Below the pieces are notes generated by a model. It was not told the origin of the DNA. It saw only the letters and a program-made list of their open reading frames with translations, and searched no databases. This document shows, in pieces, positions 8,305 through 15,990 of a stretch of DNA of 64,000 nt. The position numbers and the translations under genes are program-made. Origin of the DNA: Candidatus Zhuqueibacterota bacterium (GTDB taxonomy: Bacteria > Zhuqueibacterota > Zhuqueibacteria > Residuimicrobiales > Krinioviventaceae); NCBI GenBank assembly GCA_016928775.1, contig JAFGKD010000077.1, positions 1-64,000 of the forward strand, in the 5' to 3' direction. Within the stretch, counting starts at the first letter, position 1. Each line of letters starts with the position of its first letter.

Positions 8305-9360
8305 TCAACTGGAATAAATTTGTATCTGTTTTGGAATCAGAAAGACATGCATGCCGGACTGTAGCTGCAGCTCGGCATATTTTTCCTGCGAGATATGGGC
8401 GTGCACGATCTCGCCCCATTTACTCAATATTTCTATTTTGACTGTCGGACCAGCAGGATTGATATGGGCGATGGTTCCTTCTATTTCATTTGCCCCGGCT
8501 GAGAGCAGCGAGATATCCATCAAGTGCGGTCGAACAAATGCCCGTTCAGCCTGCTTCTCCTCACTCTCCTGAAAATGCTCAAACGACGCATGTCCAATGA
8601 TCCTCGGATAGCCATTTTCGCTACGACATCGAAACAGGTTCACGTCGCCAAGAAAATTGAAAACAAAGGCATTGGCCGGATGATGGTAAACATCCTCCGG
8701 CGTGCCGATTTGTTCGATCGCTCCATGATTCATGATCACCAGGCGGTCGGCCACTTCCAGCGCTTCTTCCTGGTCGTGCGTGACAAAAACCGTGGTCACA
8801 TGAATCTCTTCGTGTAGCCGGCGCAGCCAGCGGCGCAGTTCTTTGCGAACCTTGGCATCGAGCGCGCCAAAAGGCTCATCCAGCAACAGCACTTTGGGCT
8901 CAACGGCCAATGCGCGCGCCAGGGCCACGCGCTGGCGTTGTCCTCCGGAAAGCTGTGCCGGGTAAAAATCGGAAAAATGTTCCAGTTGCACCAGTTTGAG
9001 CAAGGAAAAAACCTTGTCCCGTATAGCCGCCCTGGAGGGTCGTTCCTTGCGCGGCAATACGTTCAAACCAAAGGCAATATTGTTATAAACCGTCATGTGG
9101 CGGAAGAGGGCATAGTGTTGAAAGACAAAACCAACCAGACGATCATTCGGCTTTCGATCGGCTCGGTCTTCGCCGGACAGGAATACGCGGCCAGAGTCAG
9201 GTATTTCCAATCCGGCAATGATGCGCAGCAACGTGGTTTTGCCGGATCCGGATGGACCCAGCAGGGCCACCAGTTCACCGACCTGAATGTCCAGCGATAC
9301 GTCCTCCAGCGCGGTAAAACGTCCGAAACGCTTGGTGATATGTGATATTTTAATGCCCAT
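8305..9360 (-). CDS. cysA: Sulfate ABC transporter, ATP-binding protein
   Basis: A 351-residue ATPase of the sulfate/thiosulfate importer. The Walker A motif is at 35-43 (G-P-S-G-S-G-K-T-T), the Q-loop at F80-Q81, the signature L-S-G-G-Q-R-Q at 137-143, Walker B at ~157-163 (V-L-L-L-D-E-P) and the H-loop in V-T-H-D. The C-terminal ~110 residues are a TOBE-like regulatory region. The start at 9360 follows GGGAAGG, one base after the cysW stop; an upstream alternative would add 16 residues inside cysW. Such ATPases power import by the CysT-CysW channel at the inner membrane. Sulfate is assigned from the linked binding protein and permeases. Thiosulfate or a similar oxyanion cannot be excluded. 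Confidence 0.9.
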   Translation of the reverse strand: MGIKISHITKRFGRFTALEDVSLDIQVGELVALLGPSGSGKTTLLRIIAGLEIPDSGRVFLSGEDRADRKPNDRLVGFVFQHYALFRHMTVYNNIAFGLNVLPRKERPSRAAIRDKVFSLLKLVQLEHFSDFYPAQLSGGQRQRVALARALAVEPKVLLLDEPFGALDAKVRKELRRWLRRLHEEIHVTTVFVTHDQEEALEVADRLVIMNHGAIEQIGTPEDVYHHPANAFVFNFLGDVNLFRCRSENGYPRIIGHASFEHFQESEEKQAERAFVRPHLMDISLLSAGANEIEGTIAHINPAGPTVKIEILSKWGEIVHAHISQEKYAELQLQSGMHVFLIPKQIQIYSS

Positions 9361-9361
9361 T

Positions 9362-10243
9362 CTATTCACCTTCCCGATTAAAAACATAATCCTCGTGTTC
9401 CAAAGCAATTTTAGAGGTCTGCCATTGTGCGAATTTTTTCAGCCCCAGCACCACCAGGCTCAAAAGAGCCAGCAGTGACGCGACCGCAAAGGCAGCGGCA
9501 AAATTATATTCGTTGTACAGGATCTCCACCTGCAACGGCATGGTGATGGTTACCCCGCGGATGTGACCCGAGACGACCGATACAGCGCCAAATTCGCCGA
9601 TCGCGCGAGCTGTGCTCAAAATGAGACCGTAAAACAATCCCCATTTAATATTCGGCAAAGTAATTTTGAAAAAAGTCTTCCAGCCGGACGCGCCCAGGGT
9701 GATGGCTGCTTCCTCATCCGCGGTGCCGTGCGATTGCATGAGCGGGATGAGTTCGCGCGCAACATACGGCAGTGTGACAAAAAGCGTCGCCAGCACAATG
9801 CCGGGCGCGGCAAAAATTATTTTTACCTGATGCGCGCTCAACCACGGGCCGAGCAATCCCTGCGCACCAAATAACAAAATAAACACCGTGCCGGAGATGA
9901 CGGGCGACACGGTGAGGGGCATATCAATCAGCGATATCAAAAGATTTTTGCCCGGAAAACGAAACTTGGTGATCGCCCAGGCAGCAATGAGGCCAAAAGC
10001 AACATTTGTGGGTACAGCGATAGCCACGGCCAACAGGGTCAACAAAATTGCGGCTAACGCCTCCCGATCGACAATTGCTGCTTTGTAGGTGGCCAACCCT
10101 TCGATAAAAGCATTATAAAAAACCACCACGATCGGCAAAACGAGGAACAAGCATAGAAACAGCAAAGCCGCAAACAGTAAGAGCATGCGTACAAGCCGAG
10201 GTTCCGTCAAGGGATGTGTCCCAAGTGCTGTTGACTTTAGCAT
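9362..10243 (-). CDS. cysW: Sulfate ABC transporter permease
   Basis: A 293-residue inner-membrane permease with about six transmembrane helices. It carries the binding-protein-dependent-transport EAA loop in the form [21 protein letters not shown], followed by A-I-G-E-F-G-A-V, which contacts CysA. The motif [10 protein letters not shown] and the length are typical of CysW. It starts after GGAGG, 12 bases from the cysT stop, and ends one base before the cysA start, so translation is probably coupled. With CysT it forms the sulfate channel. Seen in sequence: helices, EAA loop, gene order. Substrate is inferred from the operon. Confidence 0.9.
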   Translation of the reverse strand: MLKSTALGTHPLTEPRLVRMLLLFAALLFLCLFLVLPIVVVFYNAFIEGLATYKAAIVDREALAAILLTLLAVAIAVPTNVAFGLIAAWAITKFRFPGKNLLISLIDMPLTVSPVISGTVFILLFGAQGLLGPWLSAHQVKIIFAAPGIVLATLFVTLPYVARELIPLMQSHGTADEEAAITLGASGWKTFFKITLPNIKWGLFYGLILSTARAIGEFGAVSVVSGHIRGVTITMPLQVEILYNEYNFAAAFAVASLLALLSLVVLGLKKFAQWQTSKIALEHEDYVFNREGE

Positions 10244-10255
10244 TGCGGACCTCCT

Positions 10256-11095
10256 TTATACTCGAACGTGTTCGTGACGTTGACCCCACCATTGCAGATA
10301 ATTGATTGACAGCAACAGCAGAAACGACAGGATCAGCATAAAAGCCGCGAGGGCAGTGGCGCCCTGATAGTCATATTCTTCCAGGCGCGTCATGATCAGG
10401 AGGGGGACGATTTCGGTGCGCATTGGCATGTTGCCGGAGATAAAAACGACCGAGCCATATTCGCCAAGGGCGCGCGCAAAAGCCAAGGCAAAGCCGGTGA
10501 GTGCCGCCGGCATAAGGTCCGGCAACAGTACCTTGCTGAACGTCTTCCAGCGGGAGGCACCCAAACTGACCGACGCCTCTTCGGACTGCGGATCAATATC
10601 GGCTAATACCGGCTGTAACGTGCGTACGACAAACGGCAATCCAATGAATGTCAGTGCAATAACGACACCGGTGCGCGAATAAGCGCCCTGTATGCCGAGC
10701 CTGGCCAGCCATTCACCAATCCAGCCATTGGAGGTATATAACGACGTCAAGGCAATACCCGCGACCGCGGTCGGCAGGGCAAAGGGTAGATCGACCAGCG
10801 CATCAATGATGAACTTGCCGGGAAAGGTGTAGCGCACCAGAACCCAGGCCACCAAAAATCCGAACACACAATTGATGGATGCCGCAATAAATGACGCGCC
10901 AAAACTGAGAGCAAACGCTGCCATGGATCGCGCGGAAAAGATAATCTGCAGCAACTGTGCAAAGGAGAGGCGTGTTGCCTGCAGATACAATGTTGAGAGC
11001 GGGATGATAACGATCAGTCCCAGATAGGCCAATGTCAAACCCATGCTGAATGAGAATCCGGGAATGACCGATTGGTAGGTTCGTCGAAATAGCAT
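10256..11095 (-). CDS. cysT: Sulfate ABC transporter permease
   Basis: A 279-residue permease with about six membrane helices, paired with CysW. The N-terminal S-V-I-P-G-F-S-F-S-M-G-L-T segment and D-L-P-F-A-L-P-T-A-V-A-G are hallmarks of CysT/CysU. The EAA loop reads E-E-A-S-V-S-L-G-A-S-R-W-K-T-F, followed by R-A-L-G-E-Y-G-S-V. It starts two bases after the sbp stop, without a strong Shine-Dalgarno of its own, so it is probably translated by coupling from sbp. The product sits in the inner membrane and receives the anion from the periplasmic binding protein. Confidence 0.9.
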   Translation of the reverse strand: MLFRRTYQSVIPGFSFSMGLTLAYLGLIVIIPLSTLYLQATRLSFAQLLQIIFSARSMAAFALSFGASFIAASINCVFGFLVAWVLVRYTFPGKFIIDALVDLPFALPTAVAGIALTSLYTSNGWIGEWLARLGIQGAYSRTGVVIALTFIGLPFVVRTLQPVLADIDPQSEEASVSLGASRWKTFSKVLLPDLMPAALTGFALAFARALGEYGSVVFISGNMPMRTEIVPLLIMTRLEEYDYQGATALAAFMLILSFLLLLSINYLQWWGQRHEHVRV

Positions 11096-11097
11096 GG

Positions 11098-12111
11098 CTA
11101 TTTTCCTGTATAAATTTGATCAAAAATGCCACCCGAGCCAAAGTGCTTTTGCTGCGCGACCTGCCAGCCGCCAAAATAGTCTTCGATTGTAAACATGGTG
11201 ACCTGCGGAAACTGATTTTGATATTTTGCGGCAACAGCGGCGTCCTGTGGTCGGTAATAATGCCTGGCACAGATATCCTGTCCTTTTTCGGTGTAGAGAA
11301 AAGCAAGATAGGCTTCCGCCACCTGTCGGGTGCCATGTTTATCGACATTTTTTTCAACGAGAGCCACCGGCGGTTCGGCCAAAATGCTAACGGATGGCAC
11401 AACGATCTCAAATTGATCGTGCCCCAATTTATTGATTGCCAATAGTGCTTCATTCTCCCAGGATAAAAATACATCTCCCATGCCTTTTATAAAGGTATTT
11501 GTCGCGGCGCGTGCACCCGTATCGAGCACCGGGACATTCTTGAACAACTGCGTGACAAACTGACGCGCTTTGTCGTCGCTGTCTCCCCATTTGCGCAGGG
11601 CAAATCCCCAGGCTGCCAGATAATTCCAGCGCGCACCGCCGGAGGTTTTGGGATTGGGCGTGATCACCTGCACACCGGGCTTGATGAGATCGTCCCAATC
11701 TCGGATATTTTTGGGATTACCTTTGCGGACGAGAAAGATGATCGTGGACGTGTAGGGGCAACTGTTATGCGGCAAACGGGATTGCCAGTTTGCCGGCAAA
11801 AGATTGGCGATGCTGTGCATGGCGTCGATGTCATAAGCCAACGCCAGGGTAACAACATCCGCTTCCAGGCCATCTATGACCGCACGCGCCTGTTTGCCAG
11901 CGCCGCCGTGAGACTGCCGAATGAAAACGGTCTGGCCGGTTTGCTGTTTCCAACCATCAACAAATGTTTCGTTTATTTCTTTGTACAATTCTCTTGTTGG
12001 ATCGTATGAAACATTCAAAATTTCCACCTTGGCGTACAAAAACGAAAAAAAAGCCATCATAAAAACAAGAGCGTAAATTTTTAATGTATTAATTCGAGCC
12101 TTGCAAAACAT
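11098..12111 (-). CDS. sbp: Periplasmic sulfate-binding protein
   Basis: A 337-residue solute-binding protein, first gene of the importer operon. I start it at the ATG at 12111, because GGAGGAT lies six bases upstream; a TTG four codons earlier overlaps that site. It has a signal peptide (hydrophobic to about residue 27, ending F-L-Y-A). Sulfate-binding hallmarks are [10 protein letters not shown] near the mature N terminus, [10 protein letters not shown], the phase [13 protein letters not shown], and [10 protein letters not shown]. These main-chain-rich loops bind the dehydrated oxyanion. Thiosulfate-binding CysP is a close relative and remains possible. The sigma-54 promoter at 12156-12171 directs this gene. 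Confidence 0.9.
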   Translation of the reverse strand: MFCKARINTLKIYALVFMMAFFSFLYAKVEILNVSYDPTRELYKEINETFVDGWKQQTGQTVFIRQSHGGAGKQARAVIDGLEADVVTLALAYDIDAMHSIANLLPANWQSRLPHNSCPYTSTIIFLVRKGNPKNIRDWDDLIKPGVQVITPNPKTSGGARWNYLAAWGFALRKWGDSDDKARQFVTQLFKNVPVLDTGARAATNTFIKGMGDVFLSWENEALLAINKLGHDQFEIVVPSVSILAEPPVALVEKNVDKHGTRQVAEAYLAFLYTEKGQDICARHYYRPQDAAVAAKYQNQFPQVTMFTIEDYFGGWQVAQQKHFGSGGIFDQIYTGK

Positions 12112-12155
12112 GGTATCCTCCAAATGAGTGCGTTAAAATCATCACACGCATTTTA

Positions 12156-12171
12156 GGCAAGGCTAATGCCA
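12156..12171 (-). promoter_or_regulatory. Sigma-54 (-24/-12) promoter of the sulfate importer operon
   Basis: On the minus strand the 16 bases read TGGCATTAGCCTTGCC. The invariant GG (12170-12169) and GC (12158-12157) are 12 bases apart, exactly the RpoN spacing, and TGGCA and TTGC both match consensus. Transcription would begin about 12 bases beyond the GC, near 12145, leaving a leader of about 34 bases before sbp. The divergent gene encodes a sigma-54 activator, which supports function. Spacing and match are seen; activity is inferred. Confidence 0.75.
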
Positions 12172-12224
12172 GGGAAACGAGCACAACTCAACCTAAAAAA
12201 AACAGCATGTTAGAAGAATCTCAG

Positions 12225-12253
12225 TTGTCTTTAAATTTTCATTTCACCATATT
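12225..12253 (+). promoter_or_regulatory. Candidate sigma-70-type promoter of the activator gene
   Basis: TTGTCT at 12225-12230 and CATATT at 12248-12253 are 17 bases apart and 55 bases ahead of the activator ATG. The -10 match is only partial. If it is real, the adjoining GTAG/CTAC elements at 12256-12289 would overlap its start region, which would allow the activator to control its own expression. Confidence 0.3.
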
Positions 12254-12255
12254 TG

Positions 12256-12289
12256 GTAGTTTTTGCTACAGTATTTTGTGAATTGCTAC
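12256..12289. promoter_or_regulatory. Candidate enhancer (upstream activating) sites for the sigma-54 activator
   Basis: A short inverted repeat, GTAG at 12256-12259 and CTAC at 12266-12269, is followed by a second TTGCTAC ending at 12289. The two GCTAC copies are 20 bases apart, close to two helical turns. They lie 85-120 bases upstream of the -24 element of the sbp promoter, where bEBP enhancers usually sit. The repeat is short, so this is a suggestion. Confidence 0.35.
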
Positions 12290-12308
12290 TATATGTCACA
12301 GGTGAAAC

Positions 12309-13868
12309 ATGGAAAAATTCAACACTATTTTAGCGCAATTATGGCGAGAGGCGTGCTGGGAAATCGAGATTGACAAATCCTGCGTCAATATCGCAGCCTT
12401 GCTGTCCGTACACATGCCGATAGAGCAGGTGCTGGTGCAGGTTTTTGATCACCAGAACAAAAGCATCGAAACTGTTGCAGTTGGCTGCCCGCAATCCAAA
12501 TTATCGCTGCCGCACGGTTTGCGATCGTTGAGTGCAGACCAGTGGCAAATGATTAAAAACCAGTGTTCTGAAAAAACAGTTTTGCATTCTGCCGAGAGTC
12601 CGGATGTGCAGGATATCAAACGCCTTTTACCGCTCGCAGCACCGAACGATGTTTTGTTAGGCACATTGCAAAAAAATAGTTCTCTGCTCGGCACACTTGC
12701 GGTGATCGCCGTTAACGGTACGATTTTTTCGAGCAGGCACACAGCCATGCTCAACGCGATCCTGGAGCCGTTTTCAATCGCACTGGAAAATCATTTGCGC
12801 GTGCGCGAACTCGAACACTTGCGCGAAGCAGCCGAAGCAGACACGTTGTATCTGTTGCGTCGATTGCGGCGAAACAAGATAAGCGACAGGATTGTCGGGG
12901 AAGACACCGGTTTGAAGCTCGTCATGCAGCGGGTGAAACTGGTGGCTGCATCAACGGTGCCGGTGCTATTGCTTGGGGAAACGGGAACAGGCAAGGAAGT
13001 TATTTCGCGCGAAATTCATCGCCTGTCGAGCCGGTCCGAAGGACCATTTATTCGCGTCAACTGCGGTGCCATTCCGCCGGAGCTCATCGACTCGCAGCTT
13101 TTTGGCCACGAAAAAGGTGCTTTCACCGGGGCGACGAACGCCCACAAAGGCTGGTTTGAGCGCGCTGATGGCGGCACTTTGTTCCTCGATGAGATTGGCG
13201 AATTACCTTTAGCTGGCCAGGTACGGCTCTTGCGGATTCTTCAGGACGGCTGGCTGGAACGTGTCGGGGGCAAGCACTCCATCCATGTGGATGTGCGTAT
13301 CGTCGTGGCCACGCATCAGAATCTGGCGAACATGGTTAACCAGGGTACGTTTCGTGAAGATTTGTGGTATCGTATCGCAGTATTTCCCATCCTGCTCCCG
13401 TCTCTCGCTGAGCGTCCGGAAGACATTGGCGAGTTGGCGGTTTTTTTTGCGGAAAAAGCGGCAGCGCGATTTATGTTGCCACTGCAACTGCCAACGGATG
13501 AGGATATTCAGCTATTGCGCGCCTATCCGTGGCCGGGCAATATTCGCGAGCTCGGCAGCGTCATTGACCGCGCCGCGCTCCTGGGAAACGGCAAAGGATT
13601 GGAGGTGACAACCGCCCTGGGCTGGAAAGTACAAAAAGCAGATAAAACAGAACTGTCGCTGCCGGCCCCGGCGCCGCAGCATTCATCCATATTTCCATCA
13701 CTGAACCAGGTCATGAAAGCACATATTGAACGCGCCCTGGTGCTGGCGCGCGGCCAGGTGGAAGGCCAGGCCGGCGCCGCTGTTTTATTAAAGATTCATC
13801 CAAACACGTTGCGGGCGCGCATGCGCAAGCTGGGTATTAAAGTCAAGTTATTCAGGATGGCAATTTAA
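12309..13868 (+). CDS. Sigma-54-dependent transcriptional activator with GAF-like sensor
   Basis: A 519-residue enhancer-binding protein. Residues ~1-165 look like a GAF sensor, followed by a coiled linker. The AAA+ domain (~190-430) has Walker A G-E-T-G-T-G-K at 223-229, the sigma-54-contacting G-A-F-T-G-A loop at 270-275, Walker B with D294-E295, and R-E-D-L-W-Y-R. A Fis-type helix-turn-helix closes the protein (H-P-N-T-L-R-A-R-M-R-K-L-G-I). All parts needed for sigma-54 activation are intact. The start follows AGGTG. It is divergent from the sulfate importer and its stop overlaps that of the sulfatase by four bases. Known GAF-bEBPs sense small molecules (NorR, NO; FhlA, formate); the ligand here is unknown, but sulfate starvation or a sulfur metabolite is the obvious guess. 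Confidence 0.9.
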   Translation: MEKFNTILAQLWREACWEIEIDKSCVNIAALLSVHMPIEQVLVQVFDHQNKSIETVAVGCPQSKLSLPHGLRSLSADQWQMIKNQCSEKTVLHSAESPDVQDIKRLLPLAAPNDVLLGTLQKNSSLLGTLAVIAVNGTIFSSRHTAMLNAILEPFSIALENHLRVRELEHLREAAEADTLYLLRRLRRNKISDRIVGEDTGLKLVMQRVKLVAASTVPVLLLGETGTGKEVISREIHRLSSRSEGPFIRVNCGAIPPELIDSQLFGHEKGAFTGATNAHKGWFERADGGTLFLDEIGELPLAGQVRLLRILQDGWLERVGGKHSIHVDVRIVVATHQNLANMVNQGTFREDLWYRIAVFPILLPSLAERPEDIGELAVFFAEKAAARFMLPLQLPTDEDIQLLRAYPWPGNIRELGSVIDRAALLGNGKGLEVTTALGWKVQKADKTELSLPAPAPQHSSIFPSLNQVMKAHIERALVLARGQVEGQAGAAVLLKIHPNTLRARMRKLGIKVKLFRMAI

Positions 13869-15775
13869 TTCACCTTTATCTCCTCTCCCAATTCCTGCAA
13901 CGCCCATTCCAAAGCCCAGCTCGTAAATGCCGCATAGTTGTAATCCTTGTATTTCAACCGGCCGCCTGGTTCACCAAGATTCTTGTACAACACTTTATAC
14001 AAAAAAGGTAAAAGCGGCCGGGCGTCTTCTCCTATGAGCTGGATGGCGCGCGCCGCTTGCAGCGCGACGGTTGGTCGATCATCCTGGACCCAATAGCCCA
14101 ACCGATTGATTGCCTCGGGATCGTCGCCAAAAGTGCACAATACTTCTGCTGCAGCGATTTGCACACTCGGCGATGGATCATTGAGAAGAATATGCAGCGC
14201 TTCCCATGTTTCCGGTTCGATACTTGTTAATTGCTGTAATCCGATAACCGCCCAGTAGCGGACACCGCTGTCCGCATCGTCAAGCTTTTCGAGCAGGACT
14301 TGCTCATCGGTTGTGCCGATCATCTCTGCAGCAGCCAGGATATCCGCCACCAAAAAATCACCGCTCTCCCTGGCATACTCGTAGGGTGTCGTCCCCTGAG
14401 ACCGAAGCATATATTCTGCCTCGGGTAACAAACCCAGATCGTGATGCTCGATCATCCAATCATGCAGCACCCCGGCCAATTCGGCCTTGATCTGTTGACA
14501 AGCGGATTCATTTGCAAGATTGGACAGCTCGTGCGGATCACACTGCCAATCGTACAGCTCCTCGGTTGGCTTGTGCTGCCACAGTTTCATCTGCTCAGCG
14601 TTCAGCTCGCCGCTCGTGTAAGCTTGTATTAATACGCGAAAAGCATGTTTGACGTCTGAATAGATATAACCGGATTGAATGTAGGGCAGGTGCGGCATAA
14701 AATGCCGAATATAGATGTAGCGGCCATCCGATACAGCACGGGACATCTCGAACATGTCATCGGCGCGGTCGCGCGCGCCAAAAATGTATTTTCGTTCCGG
14801 CGCTCTTTTACGTCCGAGAAACGGCTGCCCTTCTTTATCATCAGGCACATCTACACCGGCACAATTCAAGACAGTCGGCATAAAATCGACAAAACTCACC
14901 AGTTCCGCGCTGTGAGTGCCGGCTCGATTCCTGGTGAGAGTGTCGTATTTTTGCGGCAGATAAACAATCAAGGGCACCTGCAGTCCGGTACGATACAGCC
15001 ATCGCTTGTAGCGGGGCATTCCAAAGCCGTGGTCGCCAAAAAAGAAAATGATCGTTTCATCCATCAAACCGTCTTTCTCAAGAGAGTCCAGAACGGCGCC
15101 TACATTTTGATCAAGTATGATCATGATATCATAATAATGTGCCCAGATCAGACGCGCCTGCTCGTTGTCCGGATAGTACGGTGGAACAGATACTTTGGCC
15201 GGATCATGTCGAAGAGAGGGATCTAAATCCTGAGTAAAACTGGCAAAACGCTCTTCATTGTTGACACTCCCCTCATGTGACGGGCCGATATTGATAAAAC
15301 AAAAAAACGGCCGTTCATCCGTTCGCTGCCGCCACGGGGTGATGGTGGAAGACCACAACTCCCATCGGTTTTGCGGATTAAAATTATAGTCGGTTTTGTC
15401 GCGGTTGGAGGTAAAATAACCGGCCTGATGCAACAGTTCCGGCAGCGTTTTTAGCTTTTCGGGAAAGGGTATTTCACAACGCAAGTGGTGGGTGCCGAGC
15501 GACGTGGCGTACAGGCCGCTCATCAAACAGGAACGCGATGGGGCACAAATGGGTGCGGTGGCAAAGGCGTTGTCATAGACAATTCGTTGAGCCGCCAGGG
15601 CATCGATGTTCGGTGTTGTCGCAAAACGATCGCCATAGCACCCCAAAGCCGGGCTAATGTCTTCCGCTACGAGCCAGATGATGTTGGGCGGGTTAACGGG
15701 CTTTGCATGGTGCGAGCAGGAAAGCGACAGCAACGAGATCAGTACCACAAGGGCAGTAAAATGTCGAATAGTCAT
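13865..15775 (-). CDS. Lipoprotein sulfatase (heparan N-sulfatase-like, S1 family) with C-terminal HEAT-like repeats
   Basis: A 636-residue sulfatase. The start at 15775 follows AGGGAG and gives a lipoprotein signal, L-L-S-L-S-C, so the mature protein is probably membrane-anchored outside the cytoplasm. The catalytic motif I-C77-A-P-S-R carries the cysteine converted to formylglycine. The opening metal motif is A-E-D-I-S-P-A-L-G-C-Y-G-D, as in heparan N-sulfatase-like enzymes rather than the more common D-D form, and F-G-D-H-G is present at ~260. The last ~130 residues contain HEAT-like repeats (A-V-I-G-L-Q-Q-L, A-A-A-E-V-L, A-A-R-A-I-Q-L-I). It would release sulfate from sulfated or sulfamated glycans; the exact substrate is open. 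No formylglycine-generating enzyme is in the window. It is convergent with the activator. Confidence 0.88.
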   Translation of the reverse strand: MTIRHFTALVVLISLLSLSCSHHAKPVNPPNIIWLVAEDISPALGCYGDRFATTPNIDALAAQRIVYDNAFATAPICAPSRSCLMSGLYATSLGTHHLRCEIPFPEKLKTLPELLHQAGYFTSNRDKTDYNFNPQNRWELWSSTITPWRQRTDERPFFCFINIGPSHEGSVNNEERFASFTQDLDPSLRHDPAKVSVPPYYPDNEQARLIWAHYYDIMIILDQNVGAVLDSLEKDGLMDETIIFFFGDHGFGMPRYKRWLYRTGLQVPLIVYLPQKYDTLTRNRAGTHSAELVSFVDFMPTVLNCAGVDVPDDKEGQPFLGRKRAPERKYIFGARDRADDMFEMSRAVSDGRYIYIRHFMPHLPYIQSGYIYSDVKHAFRVLIQAYTSGELNAEQMKLWQHKPTEELYDWQCDPHELSNLANESACQQIKAELAGVLHDWMIEHHDLGLLPEAEYMLRSQGTTPYEYARESGDFLVADILAAAEMIGTTDEQVLLEKLDDADSGVRYWAVIGLQQLTSIEPETWEALHILLNDPSPSVQIAAAEVLCTFGDDPEAINRLGYWVQDDRPTVALQAARAIQLIGEDARPLLPFLYKVLYKNLGEPGGRLKYKDYNYAAFTSWALEWALQELGEEIKVN

Positions 15776-15897
15776 AGCACACTCCCTTACATTTCTCAGG
15801 TTTGTAGCACGATCTCTAAAATAACCGAAATGATCAAAGAAGCAATACATTTATATTCAGCTTGAAAATCCCAAAGGTCTTGCTGGAGAGATTATGA

Positions 15898-15937
15898 AAA
15901 GAAAAGCGATGAGACTGGATGTGCCCAATCTCATCGC
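15898..15937 (-). terminator. Terminator-like hairpin, second of a tandem pair
   Basis: Nine-base perfect arms, GCGATGAGA at 15906-15914 and TCTCATCGC at 15929-15937, enclose 14 bases. On the minus strand the stem is followed by TTTTCTTTTC. It would back up the hairpin just upstream and prevent read-through from the 8.2 kb gene into the sulfatase gene. Confidence 0.55.
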
Positions 15938-15972
15938 GAAAAAGAAAACCCCAGAGGTTTTAGGAACCTCTG
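15938..15972 (-). terminator. Rho-independent terminator of the giant surface-protein gene
   Basis: Arms CAGAGGTT (15952-15959) and AACCTCTG (15965-15972) form an eight-base perfect stem with a five-base loop. On the minus strand they are followed by GGGGTTTTCTTTTT. The hairpin lies 18 bases after the stop codon at 15991. Confidence 0.75.
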
Positions 15973-15990
15973 AGGTTTAGGTTCACGACC

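Noticed and set aside
13865..13868. Overlap of activator and sulfatase genes as evidence of a mis-called end
   Set aside because: Both frames end in TAA on opposite strands and share TTAA; the C termini fit both families, so the four-base overlap is genuine.
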